The notes beneath the pieces were generated by a model. It was not told the origin of the DNA. It saw only the letters and a list, made by a program, of their open reading frames with translations, and searched no databases. Below are positions 26,719-35,847 of a stretch of 64,000 nt of DNA, piece by piece. How positions within the stretch are numbered: the first letter of the stretch is position 1; each line of letters opens with the position of its first letter. This DNA comes from Croceicoccus sediminis (lineage in GTDB: Bacteria > Pseudomonadota > Alphaproteobacteria > Sphingomonadales > Sphingomonadaceae), in the NCBI RefSeq assembly GCF_007570835.1, contig NZ_SUNC01000001.1, positions 496,001 to 560,000 of the forward strand, in the 5' to 3' direction. A program made the position numbers and the translations under genes.

Positions 26719-27306
26719 ATGGACAGCAAGGTGGAAATGCGCAGGTCGCTGCGTAGCGCGCGGCGGGCGCATGTTGCGGCCTTGCCCGAGGTGACGAAGG
26801 CGCTTCTTTTTCGCAGGCCGCCCTCGGCCGTGCTGGACATGGTGCCGGACGGTGCGACGATCGGGTTCTATCACCCACTTCCTACCGAGGCGCCGACCGG
26901 CGGCTATGCTCGCTTCTTTTCCGAGGCAGGTCATCGCATCGCCCTGCCCCGTTTTGCAGACGCCGACGATACCATGCATTTCGCGCAATGGGCCGACCCC
27001 TGGGGCGACAGCGACCTTGATGTCGGCCCCTTCGGCGCGCTTCAGCCCGCGCGCGATGCCGAAGCGGTGGTGCCCGATGTCATCTTCGTCCCGCTGGTCG
27101 GTTTTACCGAAAGCGGCGCGCGGCTGGGACAGGGCGGCGGGCACTATGACCGCTGGCTGGAAGCGAACGCCGACGCGCTGCCCATCGGGCTTGCATGGGA
27201 CGTGCAGAGAGTGGACATGTTGCCGATGGAACCGCACGACAGGCTTCTGGCCGCAGTGGTGACCCCGACCCGGCTCTATGGCCCGTTTGAAAGGCACAAT
27301 GCGTGA
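26719..27306 (+). CDS. 5-formyltetrahydrofolate cyclo-ligase
   Basis: A 195-residue enzyme that converts 5-formyl-THF to 5,10-methenyl-THF with ATP, restoring a folate storage form. The C-terminal signature GARLGQGGGHYDRWL (about residues 134-148) and PLVGFTESG just before it are diagnostic; basic residues near the N-terminus (MRRSLRSARRAH) bind ATP and folate. The start is set at ATG 26719; an upstream in-frame ATG at 26593 would extend into the RNA gene. It overlaps the DUF2842 gene by 4 bp. Confidence 0.92.
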   Translation: MDSKVEMRRSLRSARRAHVAALPEVTKALLFRRPPSAVLDMVPDGATIGFYHPLPTEAPTGGYARFFSEAGHRIALPRFADADDTMHFAQWADPWGDSDLDVGPFGALQPARDAEAVVPDVIFVPLVGFTESGARLGQGGGHYDRWLEANADALPIGLAWDVQRVDMLPMEPHDRLLAAVVTPTRLYGPFERHNA

Positions 27307-27524
27307 ATCGCCCCGAATGGAAACCGACCTGGCGCAAGCCCGTGGGCATCATCGCTCTATTGGCAGCGATGATGCTTTACGTCGGTCTGGTGGTCACGCT
27401 GATCGAACCGATCTCGCGCTGGCATGTGTTGCTGCAGGTGCCGGTCTATCTGGTGCTCGGCATCGCCTGGCTGCTGCCTTTGAAACGCTTTCTGATCTGG
27501 ATGGAAACGGGGCGCTGGGGCTGA
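27303..27524 (+). CDS. DUF2842 small membrane protein
   Basis: A 73-residue protein with two predicted transmembrane helices (about 15-35 and 42-60) joined by EPISRW, ending in LIWMETGRWG. This matches DUF2842, a family confined largely to alphaproteobacteria and without a known role. Translation begins at a GTG that overlaps the stop of the cyclo-ligase gene (GTGA), showing coupling. A terminator hairpin follows 59 bp downstream. Confidence 0.8.
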   Translation: MNRPEWKPTWRKPVGIIALLAAMMLYVGLVVTLIEPISRWHVLLQVPVYLVLGIAWLLPLKRFLIWMETGRWG

Positions 27525-27582
27525 TTCCAGCGGCTGCGAAATCACCGCACGAACGTCTCGCAACATATTGATCGGAAACGAA

Positions 27583-27606
27583 AAAGGCCCGCTTTCGCGG
27601 GCCTTT
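27583..27606 (-). terminator. Rho-independent terminator, mainly for tRNA-Asp
   Basis: On the minus strand GGCCCGC-GAAA-GCGGGCC is followed by TTTTTCG, starting 15 nt after the CCA end of tRNA-Asp. The reverse orientation has three T residues and may also stop the DUF2842 transcript. Confidence 0.85.
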
Positions 27607-27620
27607 ATGCGTCCTCCAAG

Positions 27621-27697
<77 letters not shown>

Positions 27698-27940
27698 TTG
27701 CCCCTTGGGGAGCCGCGCATCTATGGGAGGTTCCGCGCCCTGTCAACGATGATCGAAAACCTTTTTTGAAATTTTTCGAAAGTCGCGATTTTGCGTGGTC
27801 TTGGGCATCCCGGACTGGTCCCGGATCGCTTGCCCCGACGACTGATATCTCTCGCCGGGACGAATCGCGGCCCGATTTTTTAGCCGCCGCACAACAAGCG
27901 CGTTTGCGAAGGGCTGCTCTATCTGACAAACACTTGCGCA
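27698..27940. other. Divergent intergenic region, tRNA-Asp / moaA
   Basis: 243 bp with an unusually AT-rich patch at 27758-27795 (runs of T and A around TTTCGAAA), about 60-100 bp upstream of tRNA-Asp, where a stable-RNA promoter could have an UP-like element. No Moco riboswitch fold could be confirmed by eye upstream of moaA. Confidence 0.4.
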
Positions 27941-28948
27941 ATGACGCAAACCGCCCCCTCCCTCGTCGACACGTACAAAAGACGCATCACCTACCTGCGC
28001 CTCTCGGTCACCGATCGCTGCGACCTCCGATGTCAGTATTGCATGCCCGAACGCATGCAGTTCCTGCCCCGCGCGGAGGTGCTCACGCTTGAAGAACTCA
28101 ACAAGGTCGCGAATGCCTTCATCGATCGCGGCGTGACGAAGATCCGGCTGACCGGCGGCGAACCGCTGGTGCGGCGCGACATGATCGAACTGGTCCGTGC
28201 GGTCGGCCGCCGAATAGGCAATGGGCTTGAGGAACTGACGGTCACCACCAACGGCACGCGTCTTGCCGAATTTGCCGAAGATCTTTTCGCCGCGGGCGTG
28301 CGCCGTGTGAACGTATCGCTCGACACGCTGGACCCGGCCCTGTTCGAAGAACTCTCACGCCGCGACAGGCTGTCACAGGTATTGGAAGGCATCGCCGCGG
28401 CGAAAGCGGCGGGACTATCGGTGAAGATCAACACGGTCGCGCTGAAAGGCGTGAACGAGGACGAGATTCCCGACCTTATCGCATGGGCGCACGGCGAAGG
28501 GCACGAGGCAACCCTGATCGAAGTCATGCCCCTGGGCGAAGTCGATGGCGACCGGATCGATCACTACCTGCCACTGACGCAGGTTCGCATGAATCTGGAA
28601 AAACGCTGGACGCTGGAGGGGGACACCCATCGCAGCGGCGGTCCGGCGCGCTACGTCCGCGTGGCCGAAACGGGCGGACGGCTCGGCTTCATCACGCCGC
28701 TCACCAGCAATTTCTGCGACGGTTGCAACCGCATCCGGGTCACCGCGACCGGCCAGCTCTACGCCTGCCTTGGCGGGCGCGAGCAAGTCGACTTGCGCGC
28801 CGCGGTGCGGTCAAACGATCCCGACGCCGCACTCGATGCGGCGATGGACGAGGCGATGACGATCAAGCCCGAGCGCCATCACTTCGCCATCAACCGGAAG
28901 GGCGAAGCACCCGCCCTGCCCCGGCACATGTCGGTTACGGGCGGCTGA
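27941..28948 (+). CDS. moaA: GTP 3',8-cyclase MoaA
   Basis: A 335-residue radical-SAM enzyme that starts molybdenum cofactor synthesis by turning GTP into 3',8-cH2GTP. The SAM cluster is bound by Cys27, Cys31 and Cys34 in CDLRCQYC; a second cluster is bound in the C-terminal half by FCDGCNRIRV and CLGG. The protein ends in Gly-Gly, as needed for activity in this family. moaD and moaE follow directly, while moaC, required for the next step, is not in the window. Confidence 0.95.
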   Translation: MTQTAPSLVDTYKRRITYLRLSVTDRCDLRCQYCMPERMQFLPRAEVLTLEELNKVANAFIDRGVTKIRLTGGEPLVRRDMIELVRAVGRRIGNGLEELTVTTNGTRLAEFAEDLFAAGVRRVNVSLDTLDPALFEELSRRDRLSQVLEGIAAAKAAGLSVKINTVALKGVNEDEIPDLIAWAHGEGHEATLIEVMPLGEVDGDRIDHYLPLTQVRMNLEKRWTLEGDTHRSGGPARYVRVAETGGRLGFITPLTSNFCDGCNRIRVTATGQLYACLGGREQVDLRAAVRSNDPDAALDAAMDEAMTIKPERHHFAINRKGEAPALPRHMSVTGG

Positions 28949-28950
28949 TC

Positions 28951-29196
28951 GTGGCTTTGACGTTGCTGTTTTTGGGCAAGCTGGAAGACGTGGCGGGTGC
29001 GGGCGAGATCGCGCTCGACATCGCGGACCGGATGAGCCTTCCCGCCATTGCCGAGCGCCTCGACCCCGAACTGGCCGTCGCCATCGCCGCGCCCGATATC
29101 CGCATCGCGCTGAACGGTACGCTGGTCGCGGCTGGCGAAGTCCTGGCCGGTGACGGGGACGAGCTTGCCTTCCTTCCGCCGGTCAGCGGCGGCTGA
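28951..29196 (+). CDS. moaD: Molybdopterin synthase sulfur carrier subunit MoaD
   Basis: An 81-residue ubiquitin-like sulfur carrier starting with GTG (VALTLLFLGKLEDVAG) two bases after the moaA stop. It ends in PPVSGG; the terminal Gly-Gly becomes the thiocarboxylate that donates sulfur to precursor Z. The frame continues upstream inside moaA, so GTG 28951 is the sensible start. moaE begins one base after its stop codon. Confidence 0.9.
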   Translation: MALTLLFLGKLEDVAGAGEIALDIADRMSLPAIAERLDPELAVAIAAPDIRIALNGTLVAAGEVLAGDGDELAFLPPVSGG

Positions 29197-29197
29197 C

Positions 29198-29656
29198 GTG
29201 CGCGACGTCCGCCTCGCCACCGACCCGTTCGACCCGAACGAGGAACTGCGCCGCTTCTCGCACACTTGCGGAGATGCCGGCGGCATCGTCAGCTTCACCG
29301 GACTGGTCCGCGAAGAAGCGGGCAGCGAGGTCGAGGCCCTGGAGCTTCGCCATTTCGAACCGCTGACACTACCGGGGATGACCGATCTGGCTGCGCGGGC
29401 AGAAGCGCACTGGCCGCTGACGGGCACGCTGGTCCTGCACCGTGTCGGCACGATGGAGCCGGGCGATGCGATTGTCCTTGTCGCCTGTGCGGCCCGTCAT
29501 CGCCGCGATGCGTTCGAAGCGGCAGATTTCCTGATGGACCACCTCAAAAGCAGGGCATGGTTCTGGAAACGGGAAAAAACCGCCTGCGGCTGGCGCTGGA
29601 TCGAACCGCGCGATGCCGATCACTCGGACCTTGCCCGCTGGACCGCCGTGCCCTGA
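29198..29656 (+). CDS. moaE: Molybdopterin synthase catalytic subunit MoaE
   Basis: A 152-residue protein; with MoaD it inserts two sulfurs to form molybdopterin. Conserved parts are GAIVSFTGLVR-like GGIVSFTGLVRE, LRHFEPL, the basic AARHRRDAFEA and the active-site HLKSRAWFWKRE with both lysines. GTG 29198 follows the moaD stop by one base and is preferred to the ATG at 29150 inside moaD. The gene converges on thyA with 21 bp between. Confidence 0.92.
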   Translation: MRDVRLATDPFDPNEELRRFSHTCGDAGGIVSFTGLVREEAGSEVEALELRHFEPLTLPGMTDLAARAEAHWPLTGTLVLHRVGTMEPGDAIVLVACAARHRRDAFEAADFLMDHLKSRAWFWKREKTACGWRWIEPRDADHSDLARWTAVP

Positions 29657-29677
29657 ACGTCAGACCGCCCCTGAAAA

Positions 29678-30583
29678 TCAGACCGCTACTTCCGCCTTGA
29701 TGGCGGCGTGCGGGGCGTAGTCCTCGACCACGAAATCCTCGATCCGGTATCCGTCGATGCTGTCGGGTTTGCGGACAAGGTGCATTTTCGGGAACGGGCG
29801 CGGCTCGCGGCTCATCTGTTCGCGGGCCTGTTCGTAGTGGTTGGAATAAAGATGCACGTCGCCGCCGAACCACACGAAGTGCCCCGGCTTCAACCCTGCC
29901 TGCTGCGCCAGCATCAGTTGCAGCGCACTGGCCCCCGCCCAGTTGAAGGGAGCACCCAGCAGCAGGTCGGCCGACCGCTGGAACATCAGGGAATTTAGCC
30001 TGCCGTCCGACGTCACGTGGTACTGATAGACCATGTGACACGGCGGCAAGGCCATGCGGTCCAGCTCCGCGACGTTCCAGCCATGGAACAGCATCCGCCT
30101 GCTCGACGGATTGTTGCGCAACATGTCGACCAGCGTGGCGATCTGGTCGTGTTCCTTGCCGTCGCTGCCCAGCCAGCGGCGCCACTGCTTGCCATAGACC
30201 GGGCCCAGCTCGCCCCAGCGCGCGGCGAAATCGTCATCGGCAACGATTCGCGCCTCGAAATCTTCCTGCGAAATGTCTTCGCCGGTCTGTTCCCGGTAAT
30301 GGGCCAGCGGCCAATCGGACCAGATGCGCACATTGTCGCGCAGTAGCGACTGGATATTGGTCTGCCCGGTCAGGAACCAGAGCATCTCCTTCACCGCGGT
30401 TTTCCAGTAGACCCGCTTCGTCGTCAGGATCGGGACCGAACCATCCGACAGGTCGAACCGGGCCATCGCCCCGAACAGCGAACGCGTACCGACGCCCGTG
30501 CGGTCGATACGCTCATCCCCGTGTTCGAGCACGTTTTCCATCAGGTCGAGGTACTGATACTCGGGGTGTCGCATTGCCTTCAT
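29678..30583 (-). CDS. thyA: Thymidylate synthase
   Basis: A 301-residue folate-dependent enzyme methylating dUMP to dTMP. The nucleophile is Cys182 in LPPCHMVYQYHV; the N-terminal DRTGVGTRS (arginine binding phosphate), ELLWFL-like EMLWFLTGQTN and LMFQRSADLLLGAPFN are all present. Two possible ATGs, at 30583 and 30574, lie close together. It faces moaE and has 214 bp upstream before tRNA-Pro. Confidence 0.96.
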   Translation of the reverse strand: MKAMRHPEYQYLDLMENVLEHGDERIDRTGVGTRSLFGAMARFDLSDGSVPILTTKRVYWKTAVKEMLWFLTGQTNIQSLLRDNVRIWSDWPLAHYREQTGEDISQEDFEARIVADDDFAARWGELGPVYGKQWRRWLGSDGKEHDQIATLVDMLRNNPSSRRMLFHGWNVAELDRMALPPCHMVYQYHVTSDGRLNSLMFQRSADLLLGAPFNWAGASALQLMLAQQAGLKPGHFVWFGGDVHLYSNHYEQAREQMSREPRPFPKMHLVRKPDSIDGYRIEDFVVEDYAPHAAIKAEVAV

Positions 30584-30797
30584 CCTGTCCGCCGCGCACG
30601 ATTACCTTTGGGCCTTTCGCGCGAATTTGCCAGTTTTCGCACCGCTGCATCCACACTTGCGAGCATGTTTCCGGGTCCGATCGAACAAATCGTCGAGAAA
30701 CTTCCGATTGCCCGCTTGCCAGAACCAAATGCGCCGCTTATAGGCCCGCACCTGCCTCGCCGCAGCCTCGCAAGAGCGCTGTGGCAGACCGATCGGT
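30584..30797. other. Intergenic region between thyA and tRNA-Pro
   Basis: 214 bp carrying the promoters for thyA (minus) and tRNA-Pro (plus). No coding sequence, long repeat or terminator is evident. Confidence 0.5.
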
Positions 30798-30874
30798 CGG
30801 GGAGTAGCTCAGCCTGGTAGAGCACTGTCTTCGGGAGGCAGGGGCCGGAGGTTCGAATCCTCTCTCCCCGACCA
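30798..30874 (+). tRNA. tRNA-Pro (CGG)
   Basis: A 77-nt cloverleaf with encoded CCA. CGGGGAG pairs with CTCCCCG in the acceptor stem, the D arm is GCTCAGCCTGGTAGAGC, the anticodon stem CTGTC/GGCAG frames a TTCGGGA loop with anticodon CGG, and the T arm has GGTTCGAATCC. Discriminator A fits proline. Confidence 0.96.
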
Positions 30875-30878
30875 ATTT

Positions 30879-30892
30879 CGGCCCTTTGGCCG
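30879..30892 (+). terminator. Short hairpin after tRNA-Pro
   Basis: CGGCC-CTTT-GGCCG begins 5 nt after the tRNA end and is followed by CGTTTCT. It probably ends the tRNA transcript, although the T-tract is weak. Confidence 0.5.
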
Positions 30893-31074
30893 CGTTTCTG
30901 ACATCGCTGCGCCATTCTGGCTTTGCGCCTAGATTTCTCTTGCTGGAAAGCGGGGCTTGTCGGGTCGCAAGGATATCTCGCTTCAATGCGTGCCCGCGTC
31001 TCCTAAATGCCAGACCGTCGAAGCCGGCCCCCACTTATTCCGGCGACTATCGCATTCAGGAAGCATCCCCCATC

Positions 31075-32337
31075 ATGTCGACCCATCTCTCCCGCCTTTC
31101 GCTTGCCCTGGCGGTTTCCGCCGCTGCGCTGATTCCGGGCACCGCGCAGGCCACCGACGGCTATTTCCTCAACGGCACCGGAGCCAAGGCCAAGGGCGCT
31201 GGCGGCGTGGAGATCGCGATGCCGCAGGATGCGCTGGCCATTTCGGTCAATCCGGCCGCCGCGACAGAGCTGGGCCATCGCCTCGACGTCGGTGTCGAAA
31301 TCTTCGTGCCCGATCGCGGCGCGCGTATTTCCGGCAACCAGGCCGGACTGGACGGTGACTATTCCGGCAACGGGTCGAACCCCTTTATCCTGCCCGAAGG
31401 CGCCTATGTCCGCCCGCTGTCGGACAAGGTTTCCGTCGGCATCTCGGTCAACGGCAACGGCGGCATGAACACGCATTACAAGGCCAACCCTTTCGCCAGC
31501 TTCGGCGCAACGGGTCCGGCCGGTGTGAACCTTCGCCAGATCATGATTTCGCCGACCGTTGCGGTCGAATTTGCCGAAGGCCACTCGATCGGCGTGTCGC
31601 CCCTCTTCGTGATCCAGAGCTTCGAACTGCACGGCGCGCAGCCCTTTGCCGCTTATTCGCAGGAACCGGCCAAGGTATCGAACAACGGCGCGGATTGGAC
31701 GACAGGCGCGGGCGTGCGGGTCGGCTATCTCGGTTCGGTCGGCGACAACGTGAAGATCGGAGCGTTCTACCAGTCCAAGGTCTGGTCCGGGCGGTTCGAC
31801 GATTACGCGGGCCTCTTCGCAGAAGGCGGCGATTTCGACATTCCGGCGTCCTGGGGCGTCGGCGCATCGGTCAAGGCCAGTGACCGCCTGACCGTGGGCG
31901 CAGATTACAAGCGGATCGAATATGCGGGCGTCCAGTCGGTCGGCAATACGCTGGCCCCCTTGTTCGAAGGCGTGCCCTTCGGCGCGGACGGCGGCCCGGG
32001 TTTCGGCTGGCGCGACATCGACGTCTGGAAGGTGGGCGCGGTCTATCAGGCTAGCCCCGCCCTCACCCTGCGTGCAGGCTATGGCCGTTCGGACAACCCG
32101 GTCCCGCAGTCGCAGACCCTGCTCAATGTCTTCGCACCGGGCGTCGTGCGCGGACACTACACGCTGGGCGCGACGGTCGGCCTTGCCGACGATGTCGAAC
32201 TGACCGGCTATGTCATGCGCGCGCCAACCCAGACCGTGCGCGGTTCCGGTTCGATCCCGATGCCGTTCGGCGGCGGCGAGGCGGACGTGCACCTTGCCGA
32301 AACCGCGGTCGGCCTGTCATTCGGCTTCATTCTCTGA
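31075..32337 (+). CDS. FadL/OmpP1-family outer membrane transport protein
   Basis: A 420-residue outer membrane beta-barrel with a cleaved signal peptide (AAALIPGTAQA, about residues 15-25). The mature N-terminus TDGYFLNGTGAKAKGAGG and the NPAAATELG segment match the hatch region of FadL/OmpP1 proteins, which move hydrophobic molecules across the outer membrane; the C-terminus ends in the aromatic/hydrophobic VGLSFGFIL. ATG 31075 is chosen for the good signal peptide; the upstream frame from 30886 runs over the tRNA leader. A strong hairpin terminates it. The substrate is unknown. Confidence 0.9.
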   Translation: MSTHLSRLSLALAVSAAALIPGTAQATDGYFLNGTGAKAKGAGGVEIAMPQDALAISVNPAAATELGHRLDVGVEIFVPDRGARISGNQAGLDGDYSGNGSNPFILPEGAYVRPLSDKVSVGISVNGNGGMNTHYKANPFASFGATGPAGVNLRQIMISPTVAVEFAEGHSIGVSPLFVIQSFELHGAQPFAAYSQEPAKVSNNGADWTTGAGVRVGYLGSVGDNVKIGAFYQSKVWSGRFDDYAGLFAEGGDFDIPASWGVGASVKASDRLTVGADYKRIEYAGVQSVGNTLAPLFEGVPFGADGGPGFGWRDIDVWKVGAVYQASPALTLRAGYGRSDNPVPQSQTLLNVFAPGVVRGHYTLGATVGLADDVELTGYVMRAPTQTVRGSGSIPMPFGGGEADVHLAETAVGLSFGFIL

Positions 32338-32343
32338 TCTGGT

Positions 32344-32371
32344 GCCGCCCGGCGTAGTCGCGCCGGGCGGC
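32344..32371. terminator. Bidirectional hairpin between the FadL-like and GFA genes
   Basis: GCCGCCCGGCG pairs perfectly with CGCCGGGCGGC around a TAGTCG loop, 7 bp after the FadL-like stop and 33 bp past the convergent GFA stop. There is no T-run, but the 11-bp GC stem in a convergent gap supports a terminator role. Confidence 0.7.
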
Positions 32372-32403
32372 CGCGAGTTACGTATTGCCGAGTAACCTGG
32401 CGG

Positions 32404-32811
32404 CTAACCGGGGAGACCGGCGAATCCGGGAACGTCTTGCAGGTCCGCGTCCCACTCGGCCCTGCTGGCAAGGCAGATATGCGCATCGGGCCTGATGCCA
32501 ATCGCACTATCGACACTTCCGGCCGGTACGACGACGAACGCGCCATTCGCATGGACGCCGGGAAGCGCAGACCCGCACTGATCGCAGAAATTCCGTTCGT
32601 GGCGGCTTTCCGGCACGCGATAGGTCCGAACGCAGTCCTGCCCCGAAAGCCAGTTCAGCCTTGCTGTCGTCAAAACCAGATTGGCAGCATGCGCCGAACC
32701 GGAACCTTTTCGGCAGAGACTACAATGGCATAGGAAGAACTTCTCGAAACCACCTGAAATCTCGAACCTGACGGTACCGCAAAGGCAGGATCCGCTTGCG
32801 GATTCTGTCAT
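32404..32811 (-). CDS. GFA-family zinc protein (DUF636)
   Basis: A 135-residue protein with the full cysteine set of the GFA family: Cys9 and Cys11 in GSCLCG, Cys28, Cys30 and Cys33 in CHCSLC, and Cys76 and Cys79 in CDQC. These bind two zinc ions. The founding member was linked to glutathione-dependent formaldehyde activation, but most members are uncharacterised. The start at 32811 is preferred over the longer frame because MTESASGSCLCG is the usual N-terminus. It lies 13 bp after the lipoprotein gene on the same strand. Confidence 0.85.
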   Translation of the reverse strand: MTESASGSCLCGTVRFEISGGFEKFFLCHCSLCRKGSGSAHAANLVLTTARLNWLSGQDCVRTYRVPESRHERNFCDQCGSALPGVHANGAFVVVPAGSVDSAIGIRPDAHICLASRAEWDADLQDVPGFAGLPG

Positions 32812-32824
32812 AGCAACGATCTCA

Positions 32825-33193
32825 TCATTCCTGATCTGCCGGTGCGGCTTCGCCCATGCCGGCGTTGGCATCGCCCATTGCGATGCTGACAAGGCGGATA
32901 CCATCGACATTGTCGACGATCTCGCCGCCAAGCGCGCTGGCAGAAGCATCGTCAGGGCAGCCCACCAGAATCGCGCTGTCATCGAGGTAATTCGACGTTG
33001 CCGCGCTTTCGCCAAGCCTGCGGCAAGGATTGCCCGGTTCCGGGTACCCGTCGCCAAAAGGCGCGAGACTTTCGGGAATTGTCGCCATGACTTTCGTCGC
33101 GGGGTCCTCGCTCGCTTCGGGCTCGGGCGCGGGCTGCGCCCCGCAAGCAGCAAGGGCAAAGGCGACCGATACGGTCAGGCAGATTGTGCGCAT
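32825..33193 (-). CDS. Small lipoprotein of unknown function
   Basis: A 122-residue secreted lipoprotein with signal peptide ending LAAC (Cys17), followed by a Pro/Glu-rich stretch and a small domain with two cysteines in NPCRRLG and LVGCPDD, probably bridged. The C-terminus is Ala/Gly-rich. I do not recognise a family. It is expressed from the divergent region shared with the MscS-like gene and precedes the GFA gene by 13 bp. Confidence 0.65.
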   Translation of the reverse strand: MRTICLTVSVAFALAACGAQPAPEPEASEDPATKVMATIPESLAPFGDGYPEPGNPCRRLGESAATSNYLDDSAILVGCPDDASASALGGEIVDNVDGIRLVSIAMGDANAGMGEAAPADQE

Positions 33194-33384
33194 TCGGCCG
33201 TTCCTTCTTGTCCTGCCAGCAGCGTCGGTACTGCTCGCGATCTTGCATTTTCCACTCGGAAAAGCTCCCCCTCCCCTTTCGTAAAGTCAACCTTGCGCCG
33301 AACATCGGTGCATTGCGAACCAAGACGGCTCCCTTTTGGAGGACTCGGCCGCTAGGCTGGCAACCGGATGAAGAAAGGTATGGC

Positions 33385-35847
33385 ATGATTCCGTCGAAGT
33401 GGCGTTACGCGACATGGGCCATTGCGCTTGCGATGTTCATGCTCGTCATGGTGCCCAGGGGTGCGCAGGCCGCACTCGTCCCGATGGTCGCCGAAGCAGT
33501 CGAACTCGAAGCCGAGGTCGAGGCCGCCAAGATCGAGAAGCAGGAACGCGACCCGGCAGTCGAAGAGCTTTTCGAGCAATTCGAAGCGAATGCCGACGAA
33601 GCGCGTGCCTTGCTCGACGAGGACACTCAGGACCTTTCCATCCAGGGTCGAAGCAGGTTTGCCGTGGTCCGCGCAAAGCTGGCCCGCGACCGCGACCTTG
33701 CCAATGCCATGGCAACGAGCGGTTCGCTCGACACGCGCATTCTACAGGCGCGCATCGATGCCTTGGGCCCGGTTCCCGCCGATGGCGAAACCGAGCCTGC
33801 CTACATCACGGAGCGCAGGGAGGAACTCACGGCCCGGCTTGGCGAGATTCAGCAGCCGGTCATGCGCCTTCGCGATGCACAAGTGACCGCCGCCGTGCTT
33901 GTCGGCGAACTCGATGAAAAGATCGCGGCGCTGACCCAGGCAAGGCTGTTCCAGAACGGTCAGTCCCCACTCGATCCGCGCCTGTGGGTCGATAGTGCGA
34001 AAGACCTTTGGGCCGGCGTCAGCAAAACGCGGGATGCGATTCGCCAGGCCGTCGTCGATCACGGCATGGGCTATGTCGCTTTCGGCGCCATGCTCGTCAT
34101 CGCGGCGATCGTGGGTCTACCCCTGCTCGCCGTATTCACCCGGCGGTGGATTACACGGCTGGTGCAAAGGCGCCTCCTGTCCGGCGGCGGCGTGGCGCGG
34201 CGGCTGGCCCTGACAATCGTGCTCGACAGCCTGCTGGCTCTCGTCCTCGGCATCAGCATATTGTTGGCCACACTGGCCCTGTTGGCCGCGTTCATCCCGC
34301 TCATCGGACCTGAAAGCACGAGCGAACTGGCCGCCAGTTTCATCGTCGCCGGGGTGATCGTCTCCGTCGGCCACTGGCTGGGCCGCGGGGTTCTGCTTTC
34401 GCCCTTTCCCGAATTGCGCCTGATCACGTTGCCCGAAGAAGGTTCGCGGCGCGCACTGCTGATCGTTCGGCGTATTGCCTATGTCCTGGCCGCAGAACTG
34501 GTCGTCGCGAACCTAGAGGAATACGACCTGCTCGGGACCGAGCTGTCACGGCTGCTCTCGGCGATGCTGGTCACCTTGGGCGCGTGGCTCTTGTGGCAAC
34601 TGGCGAATTCGATCCTGGAGGCGCGGCGTTTCTGGGAAAGCCGTGAGGAAAAGAGCACGACCAGTTCCGAAGCCAGCCTCGATTTCGCGACCCCGCTTGC
34701 GCGAGCAATCAAGATATTTTCGCTGGCCGCGGTGATCGCCGCCGTTATCGGCTTTGCCCTGCTGGCCCGCTATATCTTTTCGGCCACGCTGCTGTCGCTG
34801 GGCACGATCTGCACCGCGATCTACATCCACCGATCCTTTGCACTGTTCGTCACGTCGCTCGCTTCGGGGCGCCTGTACCGCTATCGCCGCATCCTGCATT
34901 TCCTCCCGCTGCTCAGCGGGATCGTGGCGACACTCCTTGTGATTCCCCTGCTGGCGATCATCTGGGGTTACAGCGCGTACGAGATCGGGGACGCGCTGCT
35001 TGCCCTGCGCAACGGTATCGAATTCGGTGAAATCAAGATTTCCGCCGGGGACGTGTTCACATTCTTCATCGTCTTCTTCGTCGGGTACTTCGTCACGCGC
35101 TGGCTGCAAAGGTTCCTCAAAGTGTCGGTCATGCCCGAATTCGGCATGGAAGCGGGCGCAGAGGCGGCGATCCTCACGTTCCTTGGCTATATCGGGGTCA
35201 CGCTGGCCGCTGTCATCGCCATCGCCACGACCGGCCTCGATCTGTCGAGCCTCGCCTTCGTGGCCGGTGCGCTTTCGGTGGGCCTTGGCTTCGGCCTGCA
35301 ATCGGTGGTCGAAAACTTCGTCAGCGGCATTCTTCTCCTGATGGAACGCCCGATCAAGGTGGGCGACTGGATCGAAGTGGGCGAGCATTCGGGTATCGTG
35401 CGCAAGGTCGCGGTGCGATCCACGCATGTCGAGACGTTCGACCGCCACCAGATCATCATCCCGAACTCGCAGCTGATCACAGAGGTCGTGAAAAACCGCA
35501 GCTTCAGCACCGCGCCGACGCGCATCGTGGTACCCGTCGGTGTCGCCTATGGCACCGATCTGGAAAGGGCGCGGCGAATCCTGCTCGAAATCGCGCATTC
35601 CACCGATGCGGTCCTCGAAACGCCCGAACCGGCCGTGGCCATCGAAGGATTCGGGGACAGCTCGATCAACATGAAGATCCTGGCTTTCGTGCGCGAAGCC
35701 ACGGAGGGCGCGCCGACCACCTCTCTTATCTATTTTGCGATCGCCAGCCGTTTTGCCGAGGAAGGCATCGAGATACCTTTCCCGCAGCGCGACCTGCACG
35801 TGCGATCGGTGCCGGAAGGATTCCTCGGCAAACCGGGACCGGCGTGA
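33385..35847 (+). CDS. DUF3772 / MscS-type mechanosensitive channel
   Basis: An 820-residue inner-membrane protein. A signal sequence (about 1-30) precedes a periplasmic helical region of roughly 200 residues (DUF3772 type), then about 11 transmembrane helices and a C-terminal MscS domain. Core MscS sequences are visible: GALSVGLGFGLQSVVENFVSGILLLMERPIKVGDWIE, then the beta domain with IIPNSQLITEVVKN. It should open under membrane tension to release osmolytes. ATG 33385 with GAAAGG upstream gives a proper signal peptide. Its stop overlaps the GTG of the next gene by 3 bases. Confidence 0.9.
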   Translation: MIPSKWRYATWAIALAMFMLVMVPRGAQAALVPMVAEAVELEAEVEAAKIEKQERDPAVEELFEQFEANADEARALLDEDTQDLSIQGRSRFAVVRAKLARDRDLANAMATSGSLDTRILQARIDALGPVPADGETEPAYITERREELTARLGEIQQPVMRLRDAQVTAAVLVGELDEKIAALTQARLFQNGQSPLDPRLWVDSAKDLWAGVSKTRDAIRQAVVDHGMGYVAFGAMLVIAAIVGLPLLAVFTRRWITRLVQRRLLSGGGVARRLALTIVLDSLLALVLGISILLATLALLAAFIPLIGPESTSELAASFIVAGVIVSVGHWLGRGVLLSPFPELRLITLPEEGSRRALLIVRRIAYVLAAELVVANLEEYDLLGTELSRLLSAMLVTLGAWLLWQLANSILEARRFWESREEKSTTSSEASLDFATPLARAIKIFSLAAVIAAVIGFALLARYIFSATLLSLGTICTAIYIHRSFALFVTSLASGRLYRYRRILHFLPLLSGIVATLLVIPLLAIIWGYSAYEIGDALLALRNGIEFGEIKISAGDVFTFFIVFFVGYFVTRWLQRFLKVSVMPEFGMEAGAEAAILTFLGYIGVTLAAVIAIATTGLDLSSLAFVAGALSVGLGFGLQSVVENFVSGILLLMERPIKVGDWIEVGEHSGIVRKVAVRSTHVETFDRHQIIIPNSQLITEVVKNRSFSTAPTRIVVPVGVAYGTDLERARRILLEIAHSTDAVLETPEPAVAIEGFGDSSINMKILAFVREATEGAPTTSLIYFAIASRFAEEGIEIPFPQRDLHVRSVPEGFLGKPGPA

